Shown: piece by piece, positions 34,202-43,260 of the stretch
Layout of the letters: every line of letters starts with the position of its first letter
Numbering within the stretch: the first letter of the stretch is position 1
Position numbers and translations under genes: made by a program
Notes under the pieces: model-generated
Told to the model about the DNA's origin: nothing
Databases searched by the model: none
The model's input: only the letters and a program-made list of their open reading frames with translations
From: Novosphingobium sp. HII-3
GTDB lineage: Bacteria > Pseudomonadota > Alphaproteobacteria > Sphingomonadales > Sphingomonadaceae
Reading direction: 5' to 3'
DNA length: 48,974 nt
Assembly: GCF_002916655.1 (NCBI RefSeq)
Contig: NZ_PPSM01000018.1
Location: forward strand, 1-48,974

Positions 34202-36577
34202 ATGAGGCTGCTTTCGTCTGTGCTCCTGTGCTCCGCCAGCCTGGCGGGCCTTTCCACTCCGGCCTTTGCGCAGAGCACGGACGCGGCCGTCGATGAAGCC
34301 GCGCCGGGTAACGTCATCATCGTCCAGGCACGACGCCGAGACGAGGCTGTGCAGGATGTTCCTGCCGTCATCGACACGGTTACGGCTGACGATCTCGCCA
34401 AGCTGAACCTGCGTGACTTCAGGGAAGTCTCGACGGTTGTGCCCGGCCTTCAACTCACCACCGAGGCGAACGGCGTCGGCGGGGGCGGCCGCCTTCGCGG
34501 CGTGAACTTCGACGTGTCGGCCAGCGGCACGAACCCCACGGTGGAATTCTACTTCAACGATGCTCCGATCACGGCCGGCGTCGTCCTCCAGCAGATCTAC
34601 GACATCGGGCAGATCGAGGTGCAGCGCGGCCCCCAGGGCACCTTGCGCGGCCGCGCGGCGCCGTCCGGCTCGATCACGATCGGCGCGAAGAAGCCTGACC
34701 TGTATACCTTCGGTGGCTTTGCCGACATGACGGCCAACGATATCGGCACGTTGAACTTCAAGGGCGGCGTCAACGTACCCGTGATCGAAGGCATCGCTGC
34801 GATCCGCGTCGCCGGCGTCTGGGATGAAAACGAAGCGGACCGCGTCCGTCCGATCACGCCATCGCGCGATCCGTTCTCCCGCACCAAGAGTGGCCGCATC
34901 TCCGCGCTTGTCCAGCCTCTGGAATGGCTGAGATTGGAGGGCATGTACCAGAAGCTCGACCGCCGGGCGTATCTGTATGACCAGGTTGCCTCCTTCAGCG
35001 AAGTCAATCCGGACGCCCCCGCGAGCCCGATCTATATCGACAGCTCCGATCGACGGTCGATCATGGAAGCGCCGCGTCCGATTCACCAGGTGTACGACAT
35101 CTACAACTGGCGTGCGGAAGCGTCCGGGATGGGGCAGGTCCTGATTTATCAAGGACAGCACTACACTCAGAAGATCCGGGGTGTGGAAGTGCAGGACGAG
35201 GCGAATTTCTTTCCCGGCGCGATCAATCAGGACACCTATTCGACACCGAAAGCGACTTCGCACGAGATCCGCCTGCAGAACGATGCACGGATTGCCGACA
35301 TCTTCGATTATGTCGTCGGCTACTTCGACTACAGGAACGACAATCCGACCGTTCTGACCCGACCCACCATTCTAGGCTTCCCCACTGCACCGGGAGCATC
35401 CACGGGCATCGTCTACGCCACGATCGACACCGCCATTGAGCGCACCTCCGAAAGCCACGAGCAGTCGTTCTTTGGAAACATCACGGCTCATCTCGGACAG
35501 GGCACCGAGATCTCCGGTGGTCTCCGGCACATTTCCTATAAATCGGAGAACGGGCTGATCATCAACGACGCACTGGTGAAGACCGTCGGCCAGGACGCGA
35601 AGAAGTGGATCTACTCAGCGTCAATCAAGCACAATTTCTCGCCCGACTTCATGGTCTATGCAAGCACGGGAAGTTCCTGGCGCCCCGGGATCAACGTGGT
35701 CGGGGACTTCAGCCAGCGACCGTCGGAACTTGAAGAGAGCTTCGTCAACCTACCCGCCGAAACGTCCAAGTCGTACGAACTGGGTTTCAAAAGTACGCTG
35801 ATGGGTGGTCGCTTGCGGCTCAATGCAACCGCCTATCACCAGACGTTCAAGAACTATCCCTACCGTACCGGCGGACGTGGAGTTTACTACATCGACTATA
35901 CCAATGTGGCGAACCCGGTCGTGACGCAGTTCAACTTCGTCGGCGCCGTCCCCGTGGAGGTGAACGGCATCGAAGGCGATATCGGGTTCGACGTGATGGA
36001 CGGCTGGAATGTCGGCCTGATCGCCAGCTACTCGGTCGGCAAGATCAAGGGTGGCTTGGTGCCGTGCAATGACTTGAACGGGGATGGCGTGCCGGATGCG
36101 GTGACCGCGGCACCTTCGCTGGACGACCTGCGAGCGGTAGTCGGCGATGACAATCTTTCCGCGTGCCGCGTGAATCAGCGTTCCGGCTTCCAGGCACCGT
36201 TCAGCGCGACCCTTACGAGCGAATATACCTTCGCCCTGAACGACAACATGGACGGGTATCTACGCGGCCTGCTGAACGTCTTTGGCCGATCGCAATCCGA
36301 TCCGGTCAACGTGTTCGATGACGTCGGCTCCTACGGACTGCTCAATCTCTACACCGGCATCCGCGACCCGAAGGGTGCCTGGGAGGTGTCGCTGTTCGCC
36401 AAAAACATCCTGAACACCACCAAGACGCTGACCCGGACCGATCCGCTGTTCACGTCTTATCGCAACATTCAGGCGGGCGGTGCAGCCACGACGTTCAACA
36501 GCACTTACACAGGCGTGACGACGACCGCTCCTCGCGAGTTTGGCATCAACGTGCGCTACGCCTTCGGCAGCCGCTGA
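34202..36577 (+). CDS. TonB-dependent outer-membrane receptor
   Basis: Outer-membrane beta-barrel importer of 791 aa, energised by TonB. A signal peptide (MRLLSSVLLCSASLAGLSTPAFAQ) precedes a TonB-box-like stretch (NVIIVQARRRDEAVQDVPAVI). The plug domain follows, with FREVSTVVPGLQLTTEANG, then QIYDIGQIEVQRGPQGTLRGRAAPSGSI, and the 22-strand barrel ends in a FGINVRYAF strand followed by GSR. The phenylalanine normally last is three residues from the end. The substrate is unknown; sphingomonads use many such receptors for siderophores, sugars and aromatics. The start is the ATG of MRLLSS after a weak GAGG. No neighbouring enzyme suggests the ligand. Confidence 0.93.
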   Translation: MRLLSSVLLCSASLAGLSTPAFAQSTDAAVDEAAPGNVIIVQARRRDEAVQDVPAVIDTVTADDLAKLNLRDFREVSTVVPGLQLTTEANGVGGGGRLRGVNFDVSASGTNPTVEFYFNDAPITAGVVLQQIYDIGQIEVQRGPQGTLRGRAAPSGSITIGAKKPDLYTFGGFADMTANDIGTLNFKGGVNVPVIEGIAAIRVAGVWDENEADRVRPITPSRDPFSRTKSGRISALVQPLEWLRLEGMYQKLDRRAYLYDQVASFSEVNPDAPASPIYIDSSDRRSIMEAPRPIHQVYDIYNWRAEASGMGQVLIYQGQHYTQKIRGVEVQDEANFFPGAINQDTYSTPKATSHEIRLQNDARIADIFDYVVGYFDYRNDNPTVLTRPTILGFPTAPGASTGIVYATIDTAIERTSESHEQSFFGNITAHLGQGTEISGGLRHISYKSENGLIINDALVKTVGQDAKKWIYSASIKHNFSPDFMVYASTGSSWRPGINVVGDFSQRPSELEESFVNLPAETSKSYELGFKSTLMGGRLRLNATAYHQTFKNYPYRTGGRGVYYIDYTNVANPVVTQFNFVGAVPVEVNGIEGDIGFDVMDGWNVGLIASYSVGKIKGGLVPCNDLNGDGVPDAVTAAPSLDDLRAVVGDDNLSACRVNQRSGFQAPFSATLTSEYTFALNDNMDGYLRGLLNVFGRSQSDPVNVFDDVGSYGLLNLYTGIRDPKGAWEVSLFAKNILNTTKTLTRTDPLFTSYRNIQAGGAATTFNSTYTGVTTTAPREFGINVRYAFGSR

Positions 36578-36753
36578 CGCCTGGCGGCGCATGGTGCGAT
36601 TGTCCGCGCCGCAAGGAGTCGGGGAGGGGGTGTCGGCCAGGCCGATGCCCGCCGCCTGAATTCGCGCTCTGCACAAGGCCGCGCTTTTTCGAGGAACCCT
36701 ATTAACGATGCGATGGCAGGTCGCTAGAACGGCTCCAGACAAGGAGATACCGT

Positions 36754-37866
36754 ATGAAGACCCGCGCCGCCGTAGCCTTCGAAGCGAAAAAGCCGCTTGA
36801 AATCGTGGAAGTCGATCTCGAGGGGCCGAAGGAAGGCGAAGTGCTGGTGGAAATCATGGCGACGGGCATCTGCCATACCGATGCCTACACGCTTGATGGT
36901 TTCGACAGCGAGGGAATCTTCCCTTCCATTCTGGGCCATGAGGGCGCCGGCATTGTGCGGGAGGTCGGACCGGGGGTGACGAGCGTGCAGCCCGACGATC
37001 ACGTGATACCGCTTTACACGCCGGAATGCCGGCAGTGCAAATCCTGCCTCTCCGGCAAGACGAACCTTTGCACCGCCATTCGCGCCACGCAGGGACAGGG
37101 CCTGATGCCGGACGGCACCACGCGCTTCAGCTACAAAGGGCAGCCGATCTTCCATTACATGGGGTGCTCGACGTTTTCGAACTTCACCGTGCTCCCGGAG
37201 ATCGCCGTCGCCAAGATCCGGACGGATGCTCCGTTCAAGACCAGCTGTTATGTCGGGTGCGGCGTGACAACCGGGGTGGGTGCGGTGGTGAATACCGCCA
37301 AGGTCGAGGTCGGTGACAACGTGGTCGTCTTCGGCCTTGGCGGCATTGGCCTTAACGTGATCCAGGGCGCCAGGCTTGCAGGCGCCGGTCTGATCGTGGG
37401 CGTTGACCTCAATCCGGATCGGGAGGAATGGGGGCGCCGTTTCGGCATGAATGCCTTCATCGATGCGAAGGGCAAAAGCCGTGACCAGATCATAGCCGAG
37501 GTCCTGGCGCTGACTGACGGGGGGGCGGACTACACTTTCGACTGCACCGGCAACACGGAAGTCATGCGCACTGCGCTCGAAGCCTGCCATCGCGGCTGGG
37601 GTACCTCGATCGTCATCGGCGTGGCCGAGGCGGGCAAGGAAATCTCGACCCGTCCCTTCCAGCTCGTCACCGGGCGGAATTGGCGCGGCACGGCGTTTGG
37701 CGGAGCCAAGGGCCGGACCGACGTGCCCAAGATCGTCGACTGGTACATGAACGGCAAGATCGAGATCGATCCCATGATCACTCATGTCCTGACGCTTGAA
37801 GAGATCAACAAGGGCTTCGACCTCATGCATTCGGGTGAATCCATCCGCTCCGTCGTGGTCTACTGA
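36754..37866 (+). CDS. frmA: S-(hydroxymethyl)glutathione dehydrogenase (class III ADH)
   Basis: Zinc- and NAD-dependent oxidation of S-hydroxymethylglutathione, the formaldehyde-glutathione adduct, to S-formylglutathione. The 370-aa length is exact for the family. Zn ligands are visible in [19 protein letters not shown] and the structural-zinc loop [18 protein letters not shown]. The [21 protein letters not shown]ossmann turn and the [10 protein letters not shown] loop match class III enzymes. The ribosome site AAGGAG is 7 nt upstream. It is first in a three-gene unit with a VOC protein and the next pathway enzyme, S-formylglutathione hydrolase. Confidence 0.97.
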   Translation: MKTRAAVAFEAKKPLEIVEVDLEGPKEGEVLVEIMATGICHTDAYTLDGFDSEGIFPSILGHEGAGIVREVGPGVTSVQPDDHVIPLYTPECRQCKSCLSGKTNLCTAIRATQGQGLMPDGTTRFSYKGQPIFHYMGCSTFSNFTVLPEIAVAKIRTDAPFKTSCYVGCGVTTGVGAVVNTAKVEVGDNVVVFGLGGIGLNVIQGARLAGAGLIVGVDLNPDREEWGRRFGMNAFIDAKGKSRDQIIAEVLALTDGGADYTFDCTGNTEVMRTALEACHRGWGTSIVIGVAEAGKEISTRPFQLVTGRNWRGTAFGGAKGRTDVPKIVDWYMNGKIEIDPMITHVLTLEEINKGFDLMHSGESIRSVVVY

Positions 37867-37877
37867 GGGGCAAAGGG

Positions 37878-38258
37878 ATGTTCACGCACATCATGATCGG
37901 CACAGACGACGTTCAGGCTGCCAAGGGCTTCTATGACGCGGTCCTGGGTGCTCTCGGATACGGGGAGGGCACCCTGCTCAACGAAGGGCGCGGCGTCGGC
38001 TACAGCAACGGCACGGGTTTCTTCGCGGCAGTGATCCCCCGGGACGGGAATGCCGCCAGCTTCGCCAACGGCGGCACTATCGGCTTTGCGGCCGCCACTC
38101 CCGAGGCGGTGACTGCCGCACATTCCGCAGGGCTTGCCAACGGCGGCACATGCGAGGGTGAGCCGGGACCGAGGGAGATGTTCCCGGGTGCCTATGGCGC
38201 TTACCTGCGCGATGCCACGGGCAACAAGATCTGCCTGTGGCACACGGCGCAGGTGTGA
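37878..38258 (+). CDS. VOC-family (glyoxalase/dioxygenase fold) protein
   Basis: A 126-aa single-domain protein with the paired beta-alpha-beta modules of the vicinal oxygen chelate fold: MFTHIMIGTDDVQAAKGFYDAVLGALGY at the start and FPGAYGAYLRDATGNKICLWH at the end. The expected metal ligands are only partly clear (H4; an acidic end residue is not obvious), so catalysis is uncertain. It lies 11 bp after the dehydrogenase and 2 bp before the hydrolase gene, so it is almost surely cotranscribed with both. A glutathione-adduct or aldehyde-related role is suggested by place only. Confidence 0.88.
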   Translation: MFTHIMIGTDDVQAAKGFYDAVLGALGYGEGTLLNEGRGVGYSNGTGFFAAVIPRDGNAASFANGGTIGFAAATPEAVTAAHSAGLANGGTCEGEPGPREMFPGAYGAYLRDATGNKICLWHTAQV

Positions 38259-38260
38259 TC

Positions 38261-39100
38261 ATGGAACTGGAGACTGTCTCAACCAACCGGAGCCATGGCG
38301 GCAAACAGGGCGTATACCGCCATGCCAGCCTGGAGACCGGAACGCCCATGACGTTTTCCGTCTTCGTGCCCGATCATAAGGAAGGCGTGCGGCTGCCGGT
38401 CCTGTGGTATCTTTCAGGCCTTACCTGCACCCATGCGAATGTGACCGAGAAGGGGGAGTTCCGGGAGGCTTGCGCACGATATGGCATCATCTTCGTTGCC
38501 CCGGACACCTCGCCGCGCGGGGACGATGTTCCTGATGATGAGGCCTACGACTTCGGAAAAGGCGCCGGCTTTTACGTCGACGCAACGCAGGAGCCCTGGG
38601 CGCAGCATTACCGCATGCGCTCCTATATCGAACGCGAACTGCCGGAAGTGGTGGCGCACCACTTTCCGGCCGACATGGCGCGGCAGGGCATAACCGGGCA
38701 TTCGATGGGCGGTCACGGCGCTCTCACGCTGGCGCTGCGCAACGCCGACCGCTTCCGGTCGGTCAGCGCGTTCTCTCCTATCGTCTCCCCGCTGGAATGC
38801 GCATGGGGTGTCAAGGCGCTGACCCGTTACCTCGGCGAGGATCGCGCTGGGTGGCGCCAGTACGACGCATGTGCCCTCATCGAGGACGGCTGCCGCGTGC
38901 CCGATATCCTCGTGGACCAGGGGACGGCTGACGGGTTCCTTGAGGAACAGCTGAAGACGCACCTTCTGGTCGATGCGTGTGAGAAGGCGGGCCAGCCGGC
39001 AACCGTGCGGATGCAGGAAGGCTACGACCATTCCTACTACTTCATCTCCACCTTCATGGCCGAGCACGTGGGATGGCACGCCGCGAGACTGCGGGCGTAG
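38261..39100 (+). CDS. fghA: S-formylglutathione hydrolase
   Basis: Serine hydrolase that splits S-formylglutathione to formate and glutathione, completing formaldehyde removal. It has 279 aa. The nucleophile S148 sits in GHSMGGHGAL. The LSGLTCTHANVTEKGEFR block near 51-68 (oxyanion and substrate cysteine region) and a C-terminal GYDHSYYFISTF containing the histidine match the esterase D family. The ATG at 38261 lies 2 bp after the VOC stop, giving a compact operon. Confidence 0.96.
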   Translation: MELETVSTNRSHGGKQGVYRHASLETGTPMTFSVFVPDHKEGVRLPVLWYLSGLTCTHANVTEKGEFREACARYGIIFVAPDTSPRGDDVPDDEAYDFGKGAGFYVDATQEPWAQHYRMRSYIERELPEVVAHHFPADMARQGITGHSMGGHGALTLALRNADRFRSVSAFSPIVSPLECAWGVKALTRYLGEDRAGWRQYDACALIEDGCRVPDILVDQGTADGFLEEQLKTHLLVDACEKAGQPATVRMQEGYDHSYYFISTFMAEHVGWHAARLRA

Positions 39101-39113
39101 GCGGAAGGTCGGC

Positions 39114-40976
39114 CTACCCGGCCTTCGCACCTCCTCCGCCGTCGATGATGGCGGCCGAGCGCTCGTCCACGACCACGCGGTTGCGGCCTTCCCGCTTCGC
39201 GCGGTAAAGCGCCGCATCCGCGGCCTTTATGAGCGTTGATCCGTCGCGCTCCATGCCTTCTTCCCAGGTCGCGATGCCGAAGGACATGGTCATCGAGCCG
39301 AGGGTGCGGCCGCCCTCCTGCACCACCTGTTGACTGATCGCCTCGCGCACTACATCGACGCGACCTGACAGCGCTGTGGCCGAGGTTCCCGGCGCGATGA
39401 TCGTAAACTCCTCGCCGCCGAAACGGCATACGACATCCCCTTCGCGGAAACGCTTGCGCATCTCCGCCGCCGCCGCTTGCAGCACCGCATCCCCAGCGTC
39501 GTGGCCGAACTCGTCATTGAAGCGCTTGAAGTGATCCACGTCGCACATCACGAGGCTCACCGGATCGCCCGAACGGGAAGCGCGGGCGATCTCCAGCGGC
39601 AGCGCTTCTTCCATGTAGCGGCGATTGAAAAGGCCGGTGAGCGGATCGCGGATCGTCTGTTCGCGAAGGCCCCGCTGCAGGCGGTGGTTGACGAGCGCGG
39701 ATGCGATGTTCTCCGCAAGAACCGTCAGTCGGAAGCGCGTCTCGGCTTCCACCTCTCCGGCGAGATACAGGACGCCGATGACTTCGCCGCCGGCGAGCAG
39801 GGGTTCGCAATGGTAGCAATCGACCTGCCGGTCGACATGGGCGCAGACGACGTCCGACTGCGGACCGGCCACGTGATGGCTGCGCCCGCGCCGCAGAGCC
39901 CAGCACTGCTCCGGCGCAAAGCCGGCCGCGGGAACCTCCAGACCGCCCCAGCACGCCAGAGGCGCCAGCAGGTTACGCGAATTGTTGTGGGTGTAGAGCG
40001 CCCCCGGAAGATCCGGCAGCACCCGAGGCACGAAAACGCGGATGATGGCGGCGAGTTCCTCATCCGTGCGCGCCGCCTGCATACGGTGTGCCATGCCGCC
40101 CAGCAGCTCGATGACTTCGCCGCGTTCCTGCAGGATTTCAGTGTTGCGGCTCAGTTCCGCGTTGGCGGCGTGAAGGCGGTCCTGGCTCTCCTCCTGATGC
40201 GCAACGGCCGCCTGCAGCTGATCGGCCATGGCGTTGTACTCGCGTGCGAGGCGTTCGAACTCGCTGGACTCCATGGCCGTCTGGATGCGTGCCGATCGAT
40301 CCCCGGCGGCGAGCTGGCTCATGACCGTCATCATGGCTTCCATGGGACGGCGTATGCGGCGCACGAGCAGGGCGGCAAGCAACGTCACCGCCGCAATGCC
40401 GAGCGGCACGCCGATCAGCACGACCCAGGTAATGAAGTCGAGTCGGCGTTTCACGGCTGCCGTACGGGATGTGGACAGGTGCCGCTCGGCTGCGAGGAGA
40501 TCACCCACCCGCCCGTTGACGAGCTGCATGAGATTTCGACCACGCCTCGAGGCGACCGCGTTCAGCGCTGTCGTGAAATCGCCGTTCGACGCCTGCTGGG
40601 CTATCTCTTCAAGCAAGGTGGCGCGTTGATGGATCAGGAGGCGGATCTGCTTGGCGCGCAGGCTTTGGGCCGGATTGTCGCTGGTCAGTGCCACAAGTTC
40701 GGCGGCCGCCTTGCGGGAGGCGGCCACCTCGTCCTGGACGGTCTCACCGAAGTCAGGCTGGCGGGTCAGGAGGAATCCGCGCTCCCCGGATTCGGCCTGC
40801 TGGAGATGCAGGAGCGCCTGGTTGGCAGTGCGCATCACCTGCGTGGAATGCGTCACCCACTCAAGGCTGCTCCGCGTTTGGGCGGCACCTTCAAGAAGCA
40901 GTCCCGCCAGGATGGCGAGGAAGAGGCATATCGTCGCGCAGAGCACAACGATGCGGCGCGACAAGGAGCCGGTCAA
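39114..40976 (-). CDS. CHASE3-HAMP-GAF diguanylate cyclase
   Basis: Membrane-bound c-di-GMP synthase of 620 aa. Domains in order: membrane helix (about 9-30), a periplasmic CHASE3 sensor (SSLEWVTHSTQVMRTANQ, then ESGERGFLLT), a second helix (182-205), HAMP (about 205-258), a coiled linker, a GAF-like domain (about 300-435), and GGDEF (about 440-605). The active site is GGEEF (520-524), and RxxD (R511 to D514) five residues before it is the product-inhibition I-site. Both argue for an active, feedback-controlled enzyme. The start is a TTG with a GGAG 7 nt upstream. Its 64-bp gap from treY does not show a shared function. Confidence 0.93.
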   Translation of the reverse strand: MTGSLSRRIVVLCATICLFLAILAGLLLEGAAQTRSSLEWVTHSTQVMRTANQALLHLQQAESGERGFLLTRQPDFGETVQDEVAASRKAAAELVALTSDNPAQSLRAKQIRLLIHQRATLLEEIAQQASNGDFTTALNAVASRRGRNLMQLVNGRVGDLLAAERHLSTSRTAAVKRRLDFITWVVLIGVPLGIAAVTLLAALLVRRIRRPMEAMMTVMSQLAAGDRSARIQTAMESSEFERLAREYNAMADQLQAAVAHQEESQDRLHAANAELSRNTEILQERGEVIELLGGMAHRMQAARTDEELAAIIRVFVPRVLPDLPGALYTHNNSRNLLAPLACWGGLEVPAAGFAPEQCWALRRGRSHHVAGPQSDVVCAHVDRQVDCYHCEPLLAGGEVIGVLYLAGEVEAETRFRLTVLAENIASALVNHRLQRGLREQTIRDPLTGLFNRRYMEEALPLEIARASRSGDPVSLVMCDVDHFKRFNDEFGHDAGDAVLQAAAAEMRKRFREGDVVCRFGGEEFTIIAPGTSATALSGRVDVVREAISQQVVQEGGRTLGSMTMSFGIATWEEGMERDGSTLIKAADAALYRAKREGRNRVVVDERSAAIIDGGGGAKAG

Positions 40977-41040
40977 GGCATTCTCCAGTAAAAAGGGCCG
41001 CCAGAAGCCTTGAGCAAATACTGCGTTATCGCAATGAAAT

Positions 41041-43260
41041 TTACGACTTGCGGGTCGAGGAGCCGTGCTGTGACGAGGGGCAGGGGATCCGCAGGGTGAA
41101 GCTTTCCTCCTCCAGGCGGCGCTCCACGACCCATGCGTCGTCTTCCGTCCGTAGGGTGTAGGAGCCTCGGGCGAACAGATCCGGCTGCGAGCGCCGCCGC
41201 GCCAGCAACGCGCGGGTCAGTTCTGTTTTGCGAGACGCAAGGGTCGTGGCGTTGCCAGTTTCCAGAGCAGCCCAGTCGACCGCGCGCCGGTTGTCAGGAT
41301 CCGTCAGTCCAATCGCGACCCCTTCCGTTCCCTGATAAATATCCGGAATGCCGGGGGCGGTAAGCTGCAGCGCAGCCTGGGCGAGCACGAGCGTTTCTAT
41401 CGCCGCCCTCAGCGCGTCCCGCTCCGCTGGGTGGAGGAGGCCACCTGCAGCGTATTCGTGATGGAGGTTGCGGCAGAGCTGGATCACCGCATCCTCCGCA
41501 GCCCCATCGGGCAGTTCATGACGGGAGAGATCCTTGGCCTCTCGCATGGCTTTGGCGATATGGTCGGCGATGCGCTCGTGCGCTTCGGATTCGCCGGCCA
41601 GCATGAGCGCCGTTTGCAGGGCGTAGAGACCCCAGCCCTCGGGAAGGTTCGCCTCGCGGGCCTGCCGCCGCGCTTTGTCGTAGAGGCGGCGCGCGAGGGC
41701 AGGAAAGTGACTGAGCGCCACGAGCACGGCCCGCGCATCAGCGGAACGTTTGGTGTCGTGAGTGGAGAGAGCGTTCAGCGCGAGGGGAGTTCGGTCCGCG
41801 CGTTCCCTCATCTGCGTGGCGAACGCCTCCGCGTCGAGGCTGCCAAGGTCCGGTTCCGATCCGACTTCGCACAGCGGCAGATAGGCTACGCTGCGGAAAA
41901 AGACGGTGTCCTCCTCCGATTTCGCAGTGAGCGCGCCCGTTAGCTGCTCGAAGCGGGCGGCGAAGGCGCGGGCGAGGGGATCGTCCGGTGCCCGCAACAG
42001 GTCAAGCAGCGCCTTGCAGTGCGCCGCCTCCGGTGTGGCCACGGCATCGGTGATCAGTTTGGACAATGGCACGAGATCGGCCGCGTATGAGCGATAGACC
42101 GGCCACAGTGAGGCTAGCGTAGCTATCGCCTCGTCGAGGTCAGCCCGAAGATCGTCCGCAGCGGCCAGGGCGGCCATGGCTGCTGTAACGACGCGGCGCC
42201 GCTCGGGAAGAAAGACATCGTCCAGCAACTCCCGGCGGACCTTGCGCACTTCCTGCGCATAGTCGGCCGGAACGGCACCGTCGGATGCTTCGCGAATGGT
42301 ATCGAGGCCCTCGCTATGGGTGAGAAGGCGGGTGACGGGAGTCATGAACTCGTAGCCGCTCATGCCTTCGATCGGCCAGGCCGGAAGATCCTCGCCTGCC
42401 TTTACGATCTTCTCAATCCAGATCGGGGTGTCGCCCACCGCCTGACGCAGGTGGTGCAGATAGGCTCCGGGGCGAGCCAGGCCGTCGATGTGATCCACGC
42501 GCAGACCCTGAATGCGACCCGCGCCGACCTGGTCTATAATCCAGCGGTGCGTCAACGCGAAGACGTCGGGGTCCTCCTGGCGCACGCCGATCAATTCGGT
42601 GATGTTGAAGAACCGCCGGTGGATGATGTCCGCAGCACTCGCGCGCCAGTGGCCGACCGACCAGTGCTGTTCGTCCAGCAGGCGGGCCATCGTCGCGTCG
42701 TCCAGCAAGGCAGGGTCCCTGGCAAGCTTTTCGGATAGAGGGCTCAGGCGGAGGGGATAAAAACGGTCGTAGATCCTCAGGCGGGGATCGTCGGACGGGC
42801 CTTCCATGCCGATATCGCCGTTCGCGAGCAGGTCTGCGGGGGTTCCGTCCAGCACGGGAAAATGCAGGCGCCCGCGGTCCCAGTCTATGTCGAAAATCCT
42901 GGCATGTTCGCTGTCTCGGCCGTTCCGCAGGACGTCGGCAAGCCAGGGGTTGTCCGGGACGAAGGCCATGTGGTTCGGTACGATATCGACGATGATGCCA
43001 AGATCCACGTCCCTGGCCGCGTTGGCCAGGCGGAGGAAGGCGTCATCACCTCCCAGGACAGGATCGATCCGGGTCGGATCGATCACATCGTAGCCGTGAG
43101 TCGATCCCTGGGCCGCTTGAAAGGGCGGAGAAAGGTACAGGTGGCTCACACCCAGATGGCGGAGCCACGGGAGAAGGCCGATCGCGCGATCAAGATCGAC
43201 GCCGTTGCGCAGCTGGAGACGGTAGGTGGCGACGGGAGTGGGAAACGGCATTGCTATCAT
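41041..43260 (-). CDS. treY: maltooligosyl trehalose synthase TreY
   Basis: GH13 enzyme that turns the reducing end of maltodextrin into an alpha,alpha-1,1-linked trehalosyl unit. It has 739 aa. Expected residues: D256 in LRVDHIDGLARPG and E283 in PIWIEKIVKAGE; typical blocks are PVATYRLQL (N-terminus) and LYLSPPFQAAQGSTHGYDV. The ATG at 43260 overlaps the treZ stop by four bases (ATGA). It is the third gene of the glgX2-treZ-treY operon, and its substrate would be the linear glucans released by GlgX and GlgP. Confidence 0.96.
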   Translation of the reverse strand: MIAMPFPTPVATYRLQLRNGVDLDRAIGLLPWLRHLGVSHLYLSPPFQAAQGSTHGYDVIDPTRIDPVLGGDDAFLRLANAARDVDLGIIVDIVPNHMAFVPDNPWLADVLRNGRDSEHARIFDIDWDRGRLHFPVLDGTPADLLANGDIGMEGPSDDPRLRIYDRFYPLRLSPLSEKLARDPALLDDATMARLLDEQHWSVGHWRASAADIIHRRFFNITELIGVRQEDPDVFALTHRWIIDQVGAGRIQGLRVDHIDGLARPGAYLHHLRQAVGDTPIWIEKIVKAGEDLPAWPIEGMSGYEFMTPVTRLLTHSEGLDTIREASDGAVPADYAQEVRKVRRELLDDVFLPERRRVVTAAMAALAAADDLRADLDEAIATLASLWPVYRSYAADLVPLSKLITDAVATPEAAHCKALLDLLRAPDDPLARAFAARFEQLTGALTAKSEEDTVFFRSVAYLPLCEVGSEPDLGSLDAEAFATQMRERADRTPLALNALSTHDTKRSADARAVLVALSHFPALARRLYDKARRQAREANLPEGWGLYALQTALMLAGESEAHERIADHIAKAMREAKDLSRHELPDGAAEDAVIQLCRNLHHEYAAGGLLHPAERDALRAAIETLVLAQAALQLTAPGIPDIYQGTEGVAIGLTDPDNRRAVDWAALETGNATTLASRKTELTRALLARRRSQPDLFARGSYTLRTEDDAWVVERRLEEESFTLRIPCPSSQHGSSTRKS

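Noticed and set aside
35504..35520. 15 of 17 iteron match inside the TonB-dependent receptor
   Set aside because: It encodes an ordinary barrel strand (GTEISGGL) with common codons, and its dyad is broken, so coding bias explains it.
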